From assembly GCF_910594005.1 (NCBI RefSeq), contig NC_057815.1, forward strand, positions 66,354,052 through 66,418,051: 64,000 bases of DNA, given 5' to 3'. This document shows, one piece after another, positions 30,684 to 42,914 of the stretch (position 1 is its first letter; each line of letters starts with the position of its first letter). The notes below the pieces were generated by a model. It was not told the origin of the DNA. It ran no database searches and saw only the letters and a list, made by a program, of their open reading frames with translations. This DNA comes from Cervus elaphus (Eukaryota; Chordata; Mammalia; Artiodactyla; Cervidae). The position numbers and the translations under genes were made by a program.

Positions 30684-32217
30684 TGCTTACTAAGTCACTG
30701 ATCACTTCTTTGATTTTTAGACTTCCCTTACAAAGTATGATTATAGGATCAATCAATTACAGGTTAATTTTAACATAAAAATTTAATTCAGTTGGTTATT
30801 ATATACAAGAAATATCAACATTATGTCACCATGGGTTCTGCAGAGTAGGATTAACTGACCAATAAATTCTGCTGAGAAAATCAACTCACTACACATGAAG
30901 TACAGAATGTTAGATTCTTAACTCATAGTATATTTAAAGGTAAACTACAAATGGATTAAGTAATTAAATTCAAAAGTAAATCTAGATAGTAAAAGATAAC
31001 ACAATAAAATAACTTTGTGCCTTGGGGAAAAAAAAAATTTCCCATCATAGGCTGAATATAGATGACTAATAAAATTAGTCAAAACAGCAATGTGTGCATT
31101 ACTAGGACAGAGACTTCCTAAATGAGTTATGGGATTGATTATCAAGGAAACTGAATGAAGTAGGACTGGTTAGTATTTCAAGATCTTAGATATTTCTTCT
31201 TCTTTTGCTGACTTCAAATGTTTAATTAACTATTCCACATAAGTGAAATGGACTCATACAAAACATTAGACAATACTTAATTTATAATTTATAGAAGAAT
31301 GAATACAAATCATTTTGAAGTTTCCTTTTAAATTCTCACATCCCTAATTAATATTCATGAGGATAATTTCACAAAGGCAGTTAAAAACTATGCCAGAGGG
31401 GGCATGGAAATATATAGTTGTGCCAGTGGAAGAGACAGGAAATTTCTCTCTCCCCCAAATGGAAGAATTAAGTTCAACACAAACATTTCCTAATGGTTTC
31501 ATAACATTTTAATCAAATTATTCATCACTCAGAAATAACACTATAAAGAAATAGATAATCATGTTGCACAAAGGCCAAGTTCTGGACAGGTGGCCAGTCT
31601 GCAGCTCTGTGTCAGCAGTCCAAACCCACCCACAATAGCCCTAAAGACGATTATGCAAATGCCAGCCAACCCAGCTATTTTCCCAGGAACAGAAGGGCTC
31701 CTAGTAGAAGCTATAATTGTTCTGCAGTCATGTGGAAAAACAACCAGGTTTTTTTTTTTTTTTGGTATAGGCAAAGCGCTTTCATTAAGGCTACCACCAC
31801 AATATGTGTGAGATCTAAAAACACACATACACAAACACATGTCATGAAAAGACATGGAAGAGTCTTGAGTGCATATTACCAAGTGAAAGATGCCAATGTG
31901 AAAAGGCTATGTATTGTATGTATTCAGGGGCAGGGGTGGCAATCGGGAGGGTTGTGTATGTGTGCTTGTGTTTGATGTCTATTTCTCAGATGGCATACAC
32001 AGCTTATTCCACCCTCTTCCTTAAGTTCTCCTTGCTGTGTAGCTCTGCTCTGCTTTCTTATCAATACCAAGTCTCCTCTATTGGTTATACCTTCACTTAT
32101 CAATATGATATATACAGAAATGGATTAACTTTGACCACTGCATCTGTAGGCATAAGATAAATGTTATCTGGCAAAGGGGAAATAAGAACTATTCAGTTAA
32201 ACTATTCACTCACTTAA
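30684..32217. other. Intronic sequence; one L1-like patch and one unexplained patch
   Basis: About 31800-31990 resembles an L1 3' end ('aagtgaaagatgccaatgtgaaaaggctatgtattgtatg'). The patch 31560-31740 has more G+C and an open minus-strand frame (part of 31559-31882) but no recognised domain or clean splice sites. The rest shows nothing. Confidence 0.4.
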
Positions 32218-34196
32218 ACAGCATGCCTGAAGAACTATGAACAGAGGTTTGTGACATCGTACAGGAGGCAGTGATCAAGACTGTCCCCAAGAAAAAGAAA
32301 TGCAAAAAGGCAAAATGGTTGTCTGAGGAGGCCTTACAAGTAGCTGAGAAAAGAAAAGAAGCTAAAGGTAAAGGAGGAAAAAAAAAGATATACCCATCTG
32401 AATGCAGAGTTCCAAAGAACAGCAAGGAGAGATAAGAAAGCCTTTCTCAGTAATCATGTAAAGAAATAGAGAAAAACAATAGAATGGGAAACATTGGAGA
32501 TCTCGTCAAGAAATGAGAGATACCAAGGGAACACAGTATGCAAAGATGGACACACTAAAGGACAGAAATAGTATGGACCTAACAGAAGCAGAAGATATTA
32601 AAAAGAGGTGACTAGAATACACAGAAGAACTATACAAAAAAGATTTTAATGACCCAGATAACCACAAGATGTGATCACTCACCTAGAGCCAGACATCCTG
32701 GAATGCAAAGTCAAGCAGGCCTTAGGAAGCATTATTACGAACAAAGCTAGTGGAGGTGATAGAATTTCATTTGAGCTATTTCAAATCTTAAAAGATGATG
32801 CTGTGAAGTGTTGCACTTAGTATGCCAGCAAATCAGGAAAACTCAGCAATGGCCATAGGATTGGAAAAGTCACTTTTCATTCCAATCCCAAACAAAGGCA
32901 ATGCCAAAGAATGTTCAAACTACCGCACAATTGCGCTCATCTCACACAATAGCAAAGTAATGCTCAAAATTCTCCAAGTGAGGCATCAATAGTGTAAGAA
33001 CTTCCAGATGTTCAAGTTGGATTTAGAAAAGGCAGAGGAACCAGAGATGAAACTGCTAACTTCCAATGGATCATAGAAAAAGCAAGAGAGTTCCAGAAAA
33101 ACATCTACTTCTGCTTTATTGACTATGCCAAAGCCTTTGACTGTGTGGATCATGATAAACTGTGGAGAATTCTTGAAGAGATGGGAATACCAGACCATCT
33201 GACCTGCCTCCTGGGAAATCTCTATGCAGGTCAACAAGCAACAGCTAGAACTGGACACAGAAAAACAGACTGGTTCCAAATTGGGAAAGGAGTACATCAA
33301 GGCTGTATATTGTCACCCTGCTTACTTATCTTGTATGCAGAGCACATCACGCGAAATGCCAGGCTGTATGAAGCACAAGCTGGAATCAAGATTGCCAGGA
33401 GAAAGATCAATAACCTCAGATATGCAGATGACACCACCCTTATGGCAGAAAGCAAAGAACTAAAAAGCCTCTTGATGAAAGTGAAAGAGGAGAGTGAAAA
33501 GGCTGGCTTAAAACTCAACATTCAGAAAACTAAGATCATGGCATCTGGTCCCATCACTTCATGGCAAATAGATGGGTAAACAATGGAAACAGTGAGAGAC
33601 TTTATATTTTGGGGCTCCAAAATCCCTGCAGATGGTGACTGCAGCCATGAAATTAAAAGATGCTGGCTCCTTGGAAGAAAAGTTATGACCAACCTAGACA
33701 GCATATTAAAAAGCAGAGACATTACTTTGCCAACAAAGGTTTGTCTAGTCAAAGCTATGGTTTTTCCAGTAGTCATGTATGAATGTGACATTTGGACTAT
33801 AAACAAAGCTAAGCGCCAAAGCATTGATGCTTTTGAACTGTGGTATTGGAAAGACTCTTGAGAGTCCCTTGGACAGCAAGGAGATCAAATCAGTCAATCC
33901 TAAAGGAAATCAGTACTGAGTATTCATTGGAAGGACTGATGCTGAAGCTGAAACTCCAAACTTTGGCCACCTGATGTGAAGAACTGACTCATTTGAAAAG
34001 ACCCTGATGCTGGGAAAGATTGAAGGTCGGAAGGGGAAGAGGACGACAGAGGCTGAGATGGTTGGATGGCATCACTAACTTGATGGACATGAGTTTGAGC
34101 AAGCTCCAGGAGTTGGTGATGGACAGGGAAGCCTGGCATGCTGCAGTCCATGGGGTCATAAAGAGTCAGACACGACTGAGCGACTGAACTGAACTA
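32218..34196 (+). mobile_element. BovB LINE, longest copy in the window
   Basis: It starts in the endonuclease/RT linker ('cctgaagaactatgaacagaggtttgtgac') and ends with 'gactgagcgactgaactgaact'. The frame 33145-33579 is continuous for 144 codons and shows L-R-Y-A-D-D-T-T-L (33414-33440), K-L-N-I-Q-K-T-K-I and earlier Y-A-K-A-F-D. The C-terminal D-G-D-C-S-H-E-I-K and W-T-I-N-K-A-K blocks are in the next frame (33583-33861). Stops and frameshifts elsewhere make it inactive. Confidence 0.94.
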
Positions 34197-34838
34197 ATTC
34201 TATTACGTATACTTATGTTTACGTATGCTTATATATAAGCTAATGACAGGAATCGTACAAGTGATGGGAGGAGGAATTATGATTATTTTGTTGTTACAAG
34301 GTACTCACATTACCCACTAAGTAGTATAATGGTTTTAGGAAGTAGCCTTAGAGCTTAGATTTGGTTATACATGTATAGTACAAATTCTAGGGCAAATAAT
34401 AAAAAATTTTAAAAAGAGATATAACTAATATGCTAAGAAAGGACAAAAATGGAAAAATATAAAAGGCCCAGTCAAAACCACAAAAAGTGGAAAAGCAGGG
34501 GGAAAAGTGGAAGACCAAAAAAGGAACAAAGAACAACAGAAACAAATAGAAAATAGTAACCAGTATGGTAGATATAAATTTGACAATGTCAATAATTACT
34601 CTGAACACCAGTGGTTTAAATGCATCAAGTAAGACAGACACTGTCAGAGTAGATCAATAAATAAGATGCAATAATATGTTGTACACAAGAAACCCACTTT
34701 AGATATAAAGACACTTATAGATTAAAAGTAAGTGGATGGAGAAAAATACATTATGCTAACACTAATCAAAAGGAAGCAAGAGTAGCTACATTAATTTCAC
34801 ACAGAGCAGACTTCAAAGCAAGGAAGGTTATCAGGTAT

Positions 34839-35098
34839 GCTGCTGCTGCTAAGTCGCTTCAGTCATGTCCGACTCTGTGCGACCCCATAGACGGCATCCC
34901 ACCAGGCTCCGCCATCCCTGGGATTCTCCAGGCAAGAACACCAGAGTGGGTTGCCATTTCCTTCTCCAATGCGTGAAAGTGAAGTTGCTCAGTCTTGTCT
35001 GACTCCCAGCGACCCCATGGACTGCAGCCCACCAGGCTCCTCCATCCATGGGATTCTCCAGGCAAGAGTACTGGAGTGGGTTGCCATTGCCTTCTCCA
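34839..35098 (-). mobile_element. Bov-A2 dimeric SINE, reverse, with target-site duplication
   Basis: Two Bov-A units are joined by 'ttctccaatgcgtgaaagtgaag', starting with the reversed (gct)n tail (tgctgctgctgctaagtcgc). The 10-bp word tatcaggtat occurs at 34829-34838 and 35099-35108. Confidence 0.95.
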
Positions 35099-35228
35099 TA
35101 TCAGGTATAAGTAAGGGCATTAATGATAAGAGGGTCAGTTCTTCACAAAGACATAACAACCCTTAATATGCATATGAATAACAACAGAGCACTAAACCAC
35201 ATGAGACAAAAACTAACGGAACTGCAAG

Positions 35229-35845
35229 AAGAGGTTCAGGATGGTGGGACACAGGTATACCCCTGGTTGGCTGATGCATGTCGATGTATGGCAAAACCCA
35301 CCCCAACATTGTAAAGTAATTCGGTTCAGTTCAGTTGCTCAGTCGTGTCCGACTCTTTGCGACCCCATGGATAGCAGCACACCAGGCCTCCCTGTCCATC
35401 ACCAACTCCCAGAGTTTACCCAAACGCATGTCCATTGAGTCGGTGATGCCATCCAACCATCTCATCCTCTGTCATCCGCTTCTCCTCCTGCCTTCAATCT
35501 TTCCCAGCATCAGGGTCTTTTCCAATGAGTCAGCTTTTTGCATTAGGTGGCCAAAGTACTGGAGCTTCAGCTTCAACATCAGTCCTTCCAATGAACACTC
35601 AGGACTGATCTCCTTTAGGATGGACTGGTTGGATCTCCTTGCAGTCCAAGGGACTCTCAAGGGTCTTCTCCAACACCACAGTTCAAAAGCATCAATTCTT
35701 TGGCACTCAGCTTTCTTTACAGTCCAGCTCTCACATCCATACATGACTACTGGAAAAACCACAGCCTTGACTAGATGGACCTTTGCTGGCAAAGTAATGT
35801 CTCTGTTTTTTAGCCTCCATTAAAATAAACAAATTTTTTAAAAAA
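35229..35845 (+). mobile_element. Bovine-type L1 3' end, itself split by BovB
   Basis: The left part (35229-35321) has 'ggatggtgggacacaggtatacc' and 'ctgatgcatgtcgatgtatggc', ending at 'taaagtaatt'. The right part (35816-35845) continues 'agcctccattaaaataaac'. The outer flanks are gaactgcaag (35219-35228) and gaactacaag (35846-35855), a 10-bp duplication with one mismatch. Confidence 0.8.
35322..35815 (-). mobile_element. BovB 3' fragment, reverse, inside an L1 tail
   Basis: From 'cggttcagttcagttgctcagtcgtgtccg' to 'ggcaaagtaatgtctctgtttttt'. On the minus strand, 35472-35792 is open for 106 codons (K-A-V-V-F-P-V-V-M-Y-G-C-E-S-W-T), the BovB C-terminal domain. It is one of the better preserved BovB tails. 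Confidence 0.93.
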
Positions 35846-36169
35846 GAACTACAAGTTCTTTTTTTGATACATCCACTGTCATATTTGGAGACCCCAGCAC
35901 CCCTCTGTTGGAAATGGACAGATCCAGCAGACAGAATATCAAGAAGGACACAGTGCAATTCAATAACACCATCAATTGAATAACTGACATCTACAAACTA
36001 TTTCATACAAGAACAGTAGAATACACATTCTTCTCATGTTCACATGGAAGATTCACCAAGACAGATCACACAGTAGACCAAAAAACATAACTTAAAATAT
36101 TTTAAAGACCAGAAATCACACAATGACTGCTCTCAGACCACAGTGAAAACATGTTATGCATTTAATATT

Positions 36170-36331
36170 ATAAATACCCCCTTTAAACTCTGTTATCATT
36201 GTATCTAACAAATTTCGGTAAGTTGTTTACATTTTCATTCAGTTTAATAACATATTTTAACATTCCTCTTGAGATTTCTCCTGAGGTTCTTCTTTGACCC
36301 ATGTATTATCTAGAAGTGTGTTATTTAATTT
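36170..36331 (-). mobile_element. Inverted L1 fragment
   Basis: The text 'ttctcctgaggttcttctttgacccatgtattatctagaagtgtgttatttaatttccatg' is the reverse complement of an L1 ORF2 segment. It lies within forward L1. Confidence 0.6.
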
Positions 36332-36765
36332 CCATGTTTTAGGATGGACCTAGAGAATACCATACTAAGTGAGTTAAGTCAGAAAAAGAAAAAATATCAC
36401 ATGACATCATTTATATGTGGAATCTAAAATATGACACAAGTGAATTTATCTACAAAACAGAAACAGATTCACAGACACAGAGAACAGACTTCTGGTTCCC
36501 GGGGTGGGGGTGGGGGCTGATGGGATGAATTGTGAATTTGGGATTAGCAGATGCAAACTATTATACATAGTATGAACAAACATAAAGGTCCTACTATACA
36601 TAGCACAGGGAACTATATTCAATATCCTGTGATAAACCATAATGGAAAAATATGAAAAAGAATATGTGTATATATATATATGTATAACTAAATCACTGTG
36701 TTGTACAGCAGAAATTAACACAACAATGTAAGTCAAATAAAGCAATTATTTTATTTCAATAAAAT
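36332..36765 (+). mobile_element. L1 3' UTR insertion
   Basis: It has 'atcacatgacatcatttatatgtggaatctaaaa', a G-rich core 'ggggtgggggtgggggctg' (36501-36519), and 'atagcacagggaactatattcaatatcctgtgataaacc', ending in 'ctgtgttgtacagcagaaattaacacaac'. Confidence 0.85.
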
Positions 36766-37189
36766 CAATAATCTAAGTTTCACCTCAGAAAATGAGGGGG
36801 AAAAAATAGTAAATTAAATTCAAAGGAAGTACAAGAAAAGAAATAATAATAAGACTTAGAAATCAGTGAAATTGAAAACAGGAAGCCAACAGAGAATATA
36901 ATAAAACTAAAAGCTGATTCTTTGAAAAAAAATCAATTAGATTAATAAGCTTCTAGCCAGGCTAAGAAAAAAAGAGACAGGATATAAACTACTTACATAG
37001 GATATGAAAGATGGGAGTATCACTACAGATCCTATGGACATAAAAAGGATAATAAAGGAACACTATGAGTAACTCTATGCCCATAAATTCAGTAACCTAG
37101 AAGAAATGGACTAATTCCTTGAATGACACAATCTGCCCCAAAACTCACACAAGAAGAAATAAACAATATGAACAGACCTCCCCTGAACA

Positions 37190-37190
37190 T

Positions 37191-37223
<33 letters not shown>

Positions 37224-37240
37224 CACAAACATATATATAA
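37190..37240. repeat. (AC)n(AT)n microsatellite
   Basis: About 13 AC units (37190-37215) are followed by AT-rich alternation. It is placed inside the L1 ORF2 linker. Confidence 0.95.
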
Positions 37241-37815
37241 AATACATTTGTTGTCAAGAACATATTGTTGGGTCTTATTTGTTGATCCAGTCTTTTAATT
37301 GGTACATTTAAATCATTGATGTTCAAGTGATTAAAGATACTAAATCAATAATAACTTTCCAAAAGAGAAAGCACCAGGTCCAGATGGGTTCACTGGTGAA
37401 TTCCACCAAACACTTAAGGAAGAAATTATTTCAATCCTCTAGAATCTCTTTCAGAGGACACAGCAGAATGGATACTTTCTAACTTACTCCATGAAGCCAG
37501 CATTACCTTAATACCAAAACTAGACAAAGACATTACAAGAAAACTACAGATCTAAACTCATGAGTGTAGATGCAAAAATTCTCAATAAAATACTAACAAA
37601 TTGAACCCAATGATGTATATATAAAATATGCCATGACCAAGTGAGATTTATCCCAGGTATGCAAGGTTGATTCAACATTTGAAAATCAATTAATGTAATC
37701 CATCACATCAACAGGTCAAAAAAAAGAAAATCATATTATCATATCAATAGATGCAGAAAAAGTATCTGACAAAACCTAACAACCACTTAGGATAAAACTC
37801 TCGGTAAACTAGGAA

Positions 37816-38036
37816 TCGGGCTTCCCAGGTGGCTCAGTGGGTAAGGAGTCCACCTACGGTGCAGGAGTTACGGGAGACATGGGTTTGATCCCTGGGTCAA
37901 GAAGATCCCCGGTAGGAGGGCAAGGCGATCCACTCCAGCATTCTTGCCTGGAGAATCCCATTGACAGAGGAGCCTGGCAGGCTACAGTCCATGGGGTTGA
38001 AGGGTCAGACACAACTAAAGCAACTGAGCATACATG
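37816..38036 (+). mobile_element. Bov-tA SINE
   Basis: Complete unit from 'cgggcttcccaggtggctcagtggg' to 'cagacacaactaaagcaactgagc'. It is inserted in L1 reverse transcriptase; aggaat is present at both edges. Confidence 0.92.
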
Positions 38037-38470
38037 TGTGCAAAAGAGGAATTCTCTCAACTTGATAAATACTAGTATTATACTTAGTGGCGGGTAATTT
38101 GAAGCTTCCCTGCCAAGATAACAAGGCAAGGGTGTCCCCTCTCACTACTCCTTTTTGAAATCATACTGGAAATACTAGCTAATGTAATAAGACAAGGAAA
38201 AGAAATAAAAGGTATACAGATTGGAAAGAAAGAAATAAAACTGCCTTTGTTCGCAGATGACATGATCATCTATGTGGAAAATCCTAAAATATCAACAACA
38301 AAAAAACCCTTTGGAACTAACTGTAGTAAGGTTGCAGGATACAAAGTTAATATACAAGAGTCATTTACTTTCTTACAAACCAGCAATGAAAAGTGGAAAT
38401 TAAATCATAATACCATTTATATAATCATTTAAAAAATGAAATAGTTATAAATCTAATGAAATATACACAA

Positions 38471-38879
38471 GATTTCTATTAGGTATAGGACAAAACTCTG
38501 CATCATAGACTAAATAATTAAAAGCCTCTATTAAGTAGTGAATACAAATATTATTAGCTTTCATAAGCCAATATTTATCACTCTTCATCTACTTTTCTGG
38601 GCAACCTGCCAAGAATTTAAAATATATCACCTAAAATTTATATTTTGTTAATTGTTCCTTGCTATTTGGGTTACCAGACCCATTGACCATTTGTGTAACT
38701 AAAGGAATTAATCAGTTAAATTACATACCATTATTATTGTTCTCTTAAAACACTGGCTCAACAGTACACAGTATAGATAGATAAAATAATATTTTCAGAA
38801 TAAAAAAACACTATTTCTGAATTTTAAAATCAAACATGCCAGAGACTGCTAGCTTTATTGGTATCCATGTTTTCCCGTC
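38471..38879. other. Intronic sequence, no feature recognised
   Basis: AT-rich, no recognised repeat or exon. Confidence 0.5.
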
Positions 38880-39235
38880 CTTCAAGGCATACACACAGAT
38901 GAGATTTTTCCAGCCTCCTCTTAAATTAGATATGACCATTTGACTAAGTTTTGGCAAATGGAAAGACGGAAGAAATAATGCATGCCACATTCAGGTGTGG
39001 CCCATTAATACCTCCCCTATGCAATCTATTTCCCTCTTTCTCTTCCTGATAGCTAGACGCAGAAGATCCAGCAGAAGACTTCAGGCCCTAAAGAATCTTG
39101 GAGCCTCAATATTAAAGAAGTCTGAATTACTCCATCACATGAGGGCCATTTACCAAATTCCTTCAATAAGGTTATATAAATAACAATAAATTTATTCTTG
39201 CTATGCTTCAGAGATTTGGGGGTTGCTGATTAAAG
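38880..39235 (+). mobile_element. Old mammalian LTR-like repeat (MaLR-like)
   Basis: It has 'gcaaatggaaagacggaagaaataatg', 'gctagacgcagaagatccagcagaag', 'aataaatttattcttgctatgcttcagagatttggggg'. These are the order and ending of a dispersed mammalian LTR. The subfamily is not fixed. Confidence 0.5.
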
Positions 39236-40152
39236 CAATAAAGCTTTAAACCAGAAATAAACCAGTACTCAGAGAAATAAAGCTTTTGATTCAGCTTGGC
39301 AAAAAAAAAAAATTAATGACTAGTAATATCCACTCCTAGTAAGGGGAAGATGCACCAGATCCTCCAGCAAACTGTTAATAGAAATATAAATTGCTATAGC
39401 ATTTTTAAAAAGAAAAAAAAACTGTTTGACTTATTAATATTTAAAAATTTAATACAGATATGTCTTGTTACAGAAGTGCCATTTTCAGAATTATTAAAAT
39501 AGAAGAATAAGTGTAACAAGATAAGGATGTTCATTGCAGTGTTGTTTTCAACAGCTTAATGAGATGTGGATTGATCAATGTGGATGTTAAATAATCTACA
39601 TTCATAATAATAATCTACATTCATAATATGATGCTGCCAATAAAAGTAAAATTTTCAAGTATTCACTTGAGAAATATATCAATGATGAAAATATTAAATA
39701 TGAAAGACAAGGTACAGAATAAACTTAAGTATTATCTTATTTTATAAAGTATTAAAAAACCTACCTATTAATTGAGCACATATAAAAGGAAAAGACTCAT
39801 GCCAAACGAAAGGAGGTGAATTTGAAAAGAAACTAAAGAAGACAACTGATTTTAGTGTATGTGTCTCTGTAGTATGTGAATTGTCAAAAGCACAATTAAT
39901 TTTTAAATTAAAAAAAAGATTCCTATGAACCAGTCAAAATGTCTGATACGTGCCCAAGTAATAGGAGAGAAAAGCTGTTAGCCTCATTGTTTTTACTGTA
40001 ACTTATCCAAGGTTATACGAAAAGAATATGATCATTCATAATTTAACTCAGTGGCATGATATATACTTGAATTTATATTCTGAATAAATGTAAACTAGAA
40101 GAGGGAACACAGCATAAACAATTTTCTTATATTCTGCCTTGGATTCATATAA
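39236..40152. other. Intronic sequence, no feature recognised
   Basis: A short direct repeat, 'aataatctacattcataat', occurs twice at about 39590-39627. Otherwise nothing was seen. Confidence 0.5.
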
Positions 40153-40214
40153 ATAGAACTATATGAATAAAGGTATAACTATATGAATAAAGATAGAACT
40201 ATATGAATAAAGGC
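40153..40214. repeat. 20-bp tandem repeat, three copies
   Basis: The unit atagaactatatgaataaag starts at 40153, 40173 and 40193, with one or two substitutions between units. Confidence 0.92.
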
Positions 40215-40261
40215 AGTTTTCTTTCTTTATATCTGTTCTTCAGATAGAACCAAAAAATACC

Positions 40262-40545
40262 ACCTATTGGTACAGTGGATAAGAATCTGCCTGACAACAC
40301 AGGGGACATGGGTTCGATCCCTGGTCCAGGAAGATTCCACATGCCGCAGAGCAACTAAGCCCATGCACCACAACCACTAGAACCCTAGAGCCTCTGTACT
40401 ACAACAAGAGAAGCCACTACAATGAGAAGTCCCAGCATTGCAACGAAGAGTAGCCCCCGCTTGCCGCAACTAGAGAAGGCCTGCACGCCGCAGTGAAGAC
40501 ACAGCACAGCCAAAATTTAAAAAAATAAATAAATAAAACAAAACC
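40262..40545 (+). mobile_element. CHR-type tRNA SINE
   Basis: tRNA head ('ggtacagtggataagaatctgcc', 'gggttcgatccctgg' B box), then 'gcaactaagcccatgcacca', 'gagaagccactacaatgagaag' and 'gccgcaactagagaa', ending in (aaat)n. This is a cetartiodactyl tRNA-derived SINE. Confidence 0.88.
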
Positions 40546-40829
40546 AAACAACAGCTATTGACAATACCTATTCACTTTCAAGGATACTGTTAAAAGTCCT
40601 GAAATGAAATATTAAGCCATGATGTAACATAAAACACATCTATAAAACTGTTCCATGATTTTCAGCAGCAAATATTTATGTTCTTTATTCCACAGATAGA
40701 AGCCAAATTCTCTTTTTCTTTTCACTTGACATCAGTATGATACCAACAAGTACTTTCTAAGACTGTGATTATCAAAATGCCATAAAATGCACTGATTTTT
40801 TTATAATGTGCAAAGCACTATATTCCTCA

Positions 40830-41035
40830 GGGTTCACTCAATAAGTATTTCCTAAATGACTATATACAAATGATGCTGAGCCAATGACTCTGTCATTTTA
40901 ATTCAGCTTAGCAGCAACTGTGAGTTATTTATTAACCCCACTATGAAGAGGAGGAAATGGTTTAAGTAACTTATTTGGAGTGATTGTGTTAACAAATGGT
41001 AGAGCCAGAACTACAATTCCAATGGTCTTATTCTG
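40830..41035 (+). mobile_element. MIR SINE relic
   Basis: 'gaggaggaaatggtttaagtaact' and 'tggtagagccagaactacaattcc' match the MIR core and 3' part in order. Confidence 0.55.
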
Positions 41036-41454
41036 GTATTTCTTTACATACTACTTATAGTCTGTGCAAACATGTACTATTTCCAAAAGTGATAAAACGT
41101 CACAGAACATGAGGAGGAATAGGAAAACAGAATAGAAAAAAGTCAAAAAACCTAACAATGGTAGTAAATCAAACTGCAAAGAAGTAAGGAAATGACCCAA
41201 AGCGTTTGAGGGACAAGCCAGAGCAGTAGCATGTATCTGTGTATCCTGTATAATTTAGTAATTATAGTCCCTTTCCTCAGAGGATCTCTTATCTCCTGCC
41301 ATGGACATGCACCTTAGCACAAAATTTATCTCTGATCTCCTTTCACCCAGGGTTCAAGATGGTCTAGTATCACTTTGCTATTTACAAGTAATAGGCATTT
41401 CAGAGATGATTCCCTACAAACAGAATGGCTTGCTTAACCATATAAGGATCATAT

Positions 41455-41880
41455 TGGTGAATTAACGCTGCATAACAAACAACTCCAAAAAATGCCAGTG
41501 GGTTACAGTATTAAATACAAATTTCTTATGAACTCAGATTTGGCTGAAGCATCTCTGCTTTAGGTTTGTGAATCAAGTTCAGTTCTCCTTCACTTATCTT
41601 TCATTTTGGAACCCAACCCAAAGGGGCAGTAAGTAGCTGAGGCAATTTTTTTTTCTTGTAGGAAATGGGTGAAGTACAAGAGAGCTAAAAGAAACTTTGC
41701 AGGGCTCTTAAAGTCTCATCTTAGAAACTGCCTGCTGCCACTTCCACCTCCATTCTATTGGCTCAAGGAAGCCATATGATCAAGTCCAAAGTCAGAGTCA
41801 GAGATGAATATATCAGCCCAAGGAAAAGGATGGAAGAGGATTATTTGCTGAGAAATTATTCAATTTACCATAAGTTCTAA
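41455..41880 (+). mobile_element. Old interspersed repeat, family not fixed
   Basis: It begins 'gctgcataacaaacaactccaaaa…tgggttacagtattaaatac' and continues with 'gaagccatatgatcaagtcc', wording known from a widespread ancient mammalian repeat. I cannot assign the exact class. Confidence 0.4.
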
Positions 41881-42914
41881 GAGAAACTCCCACAAAAATT
41901 ATACTTGTGTTCAATAATGATTGCACAAATACAGCAAGGTGATAATGAAGTAACTACTATTAAATTCTCACAGGACAGCTAAGAAAAATAGAAAACATAA
42001 GAATGACAGACTTAAGAAGCAAAAACTTCTCAATAAAACTGGCAAAGTCAGCTATGTCGATATAGTGGACTCACAAAGGTAAAAGTTCTGCTCTGGGTTC
42101 AGAAAAGAATGAAGAAAATCTGCTATAACAGTAAGATATGTAAAAGACTTAGTGGTTTCGAATTTAAGTTCAATAAAAGCCACTAATACAATATAGCTAC
42201 CTGTAAGAATAATGCATCTTAGCCCATATTAACAGTAATAACATCACTGGGTGAACAGTACATAAGAAATGCATAGTAAAACTTAATAAAAATAAAAATA
42301 TAGAAGAAACAGACTGCTCTGAGCCAACCACACCCATAGAATTAATAAACTGGATTCTGATCTGAGTATCAATGTCTGAGGAATAATGACAGGAAACAAG
42401 ATAGGTAAAAAGTTTAAAATTGAGTTACAAAGGTCATTCAAGTGTAAACTGAATAAACTACAGAATTTTAGGACTAGGAAGACTAGGAGTGGTGCAGACT
42501 TGCAGAAAGAGATGAGAGCAAGCATACAAATAGTCTTCAAATTCCCAAAAGACTGTCATGCATCCAAGAAGATTACCTGGAAAAGAAGATTTTTGCTCAA
42601 CATAAATAGGAACTCTTTCTAACTAGAAGATGAATGCCTTGATTGACAAAATTACTATCAATGAATTTAGAAAGAAGTTTTATGGCCTCTGTATGAGTGG
42701 TTGCAGATTTTTTCTGTAAAGGGCAGAGAGTAAACATTCTTGGCTTTGCAGACCATATGATCCCTGTATCAACTCTGCCAGTGCAGCAAGAAAGCAACCA
42801 GAGATAATGTTAACAAATAGGCATTGACTATGGGCCAATAAAACTTTACGTACAAAAGCAGGTGTCAAGCCAGATGGCTGTAGCTTGCCAACCTGTTCTC
42901 TATATTAAAAAGGG
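41881..42914. other. Intronic sequence, no feature recognised
   Basis: 42690-42900 has phrases such as 'ctttgcagaccatatgatccctgtatcaactctgcca' and 'gggccaataaaactttac', which are typical of an old DNA-transposon or LTR relic. No family is assigned. Confidence 0.4.

Larger units (their letters stand above)
34410..38470 (+). mobile_element. Old L1 ORF2 spanning 4 kb, host of a nested insertion cluster
   Basis: ORF2-like blocks run in order: the endonuclease start ('aatttgacaatgtcaataattactctgaacacc', 34575-34610; 'acaagaaacccac', 34685); endonuclease continuation at 35105-35228 and 35846-36170 (F-G-D-P-S-T-P-L-L-E-M-D-R-S); linker at 36770-37190; and reverse transcriptase at 37330-37815 and 38040-38470 with F-A-D-D-M-I-I-Y-V-E-N (FADD at 38250-38261). 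It is interrupted by Bov-A2, a young L1 tail, BovB, an inverted L1 piece, an L1 3' end, an AC/AT repeat with an inverted L1 scrap (about 37250-37330), and a Bov-tA. Confidence 0.82.

Noticed and set aside
40153..40214. Short direct repeats as a CRISPR array
   Set aside because: The units are contiguous with no spacers and the genome is mammalian.
40262..40545. tRNA-like A and B boxes in the heads of Bov-tA and CHR SINEs
   Set aside because: They belong to SINEs (at this and about fifteen other positions) without a foldable complete tRNA, so no tRNA gene is called.
42690..42900. Frames at 42597-42868 with Cys-rich text
   Set aside because: The nucleotide text resembles an old interspersed repeat; the frames overlap each other and lack starts or splice sites.
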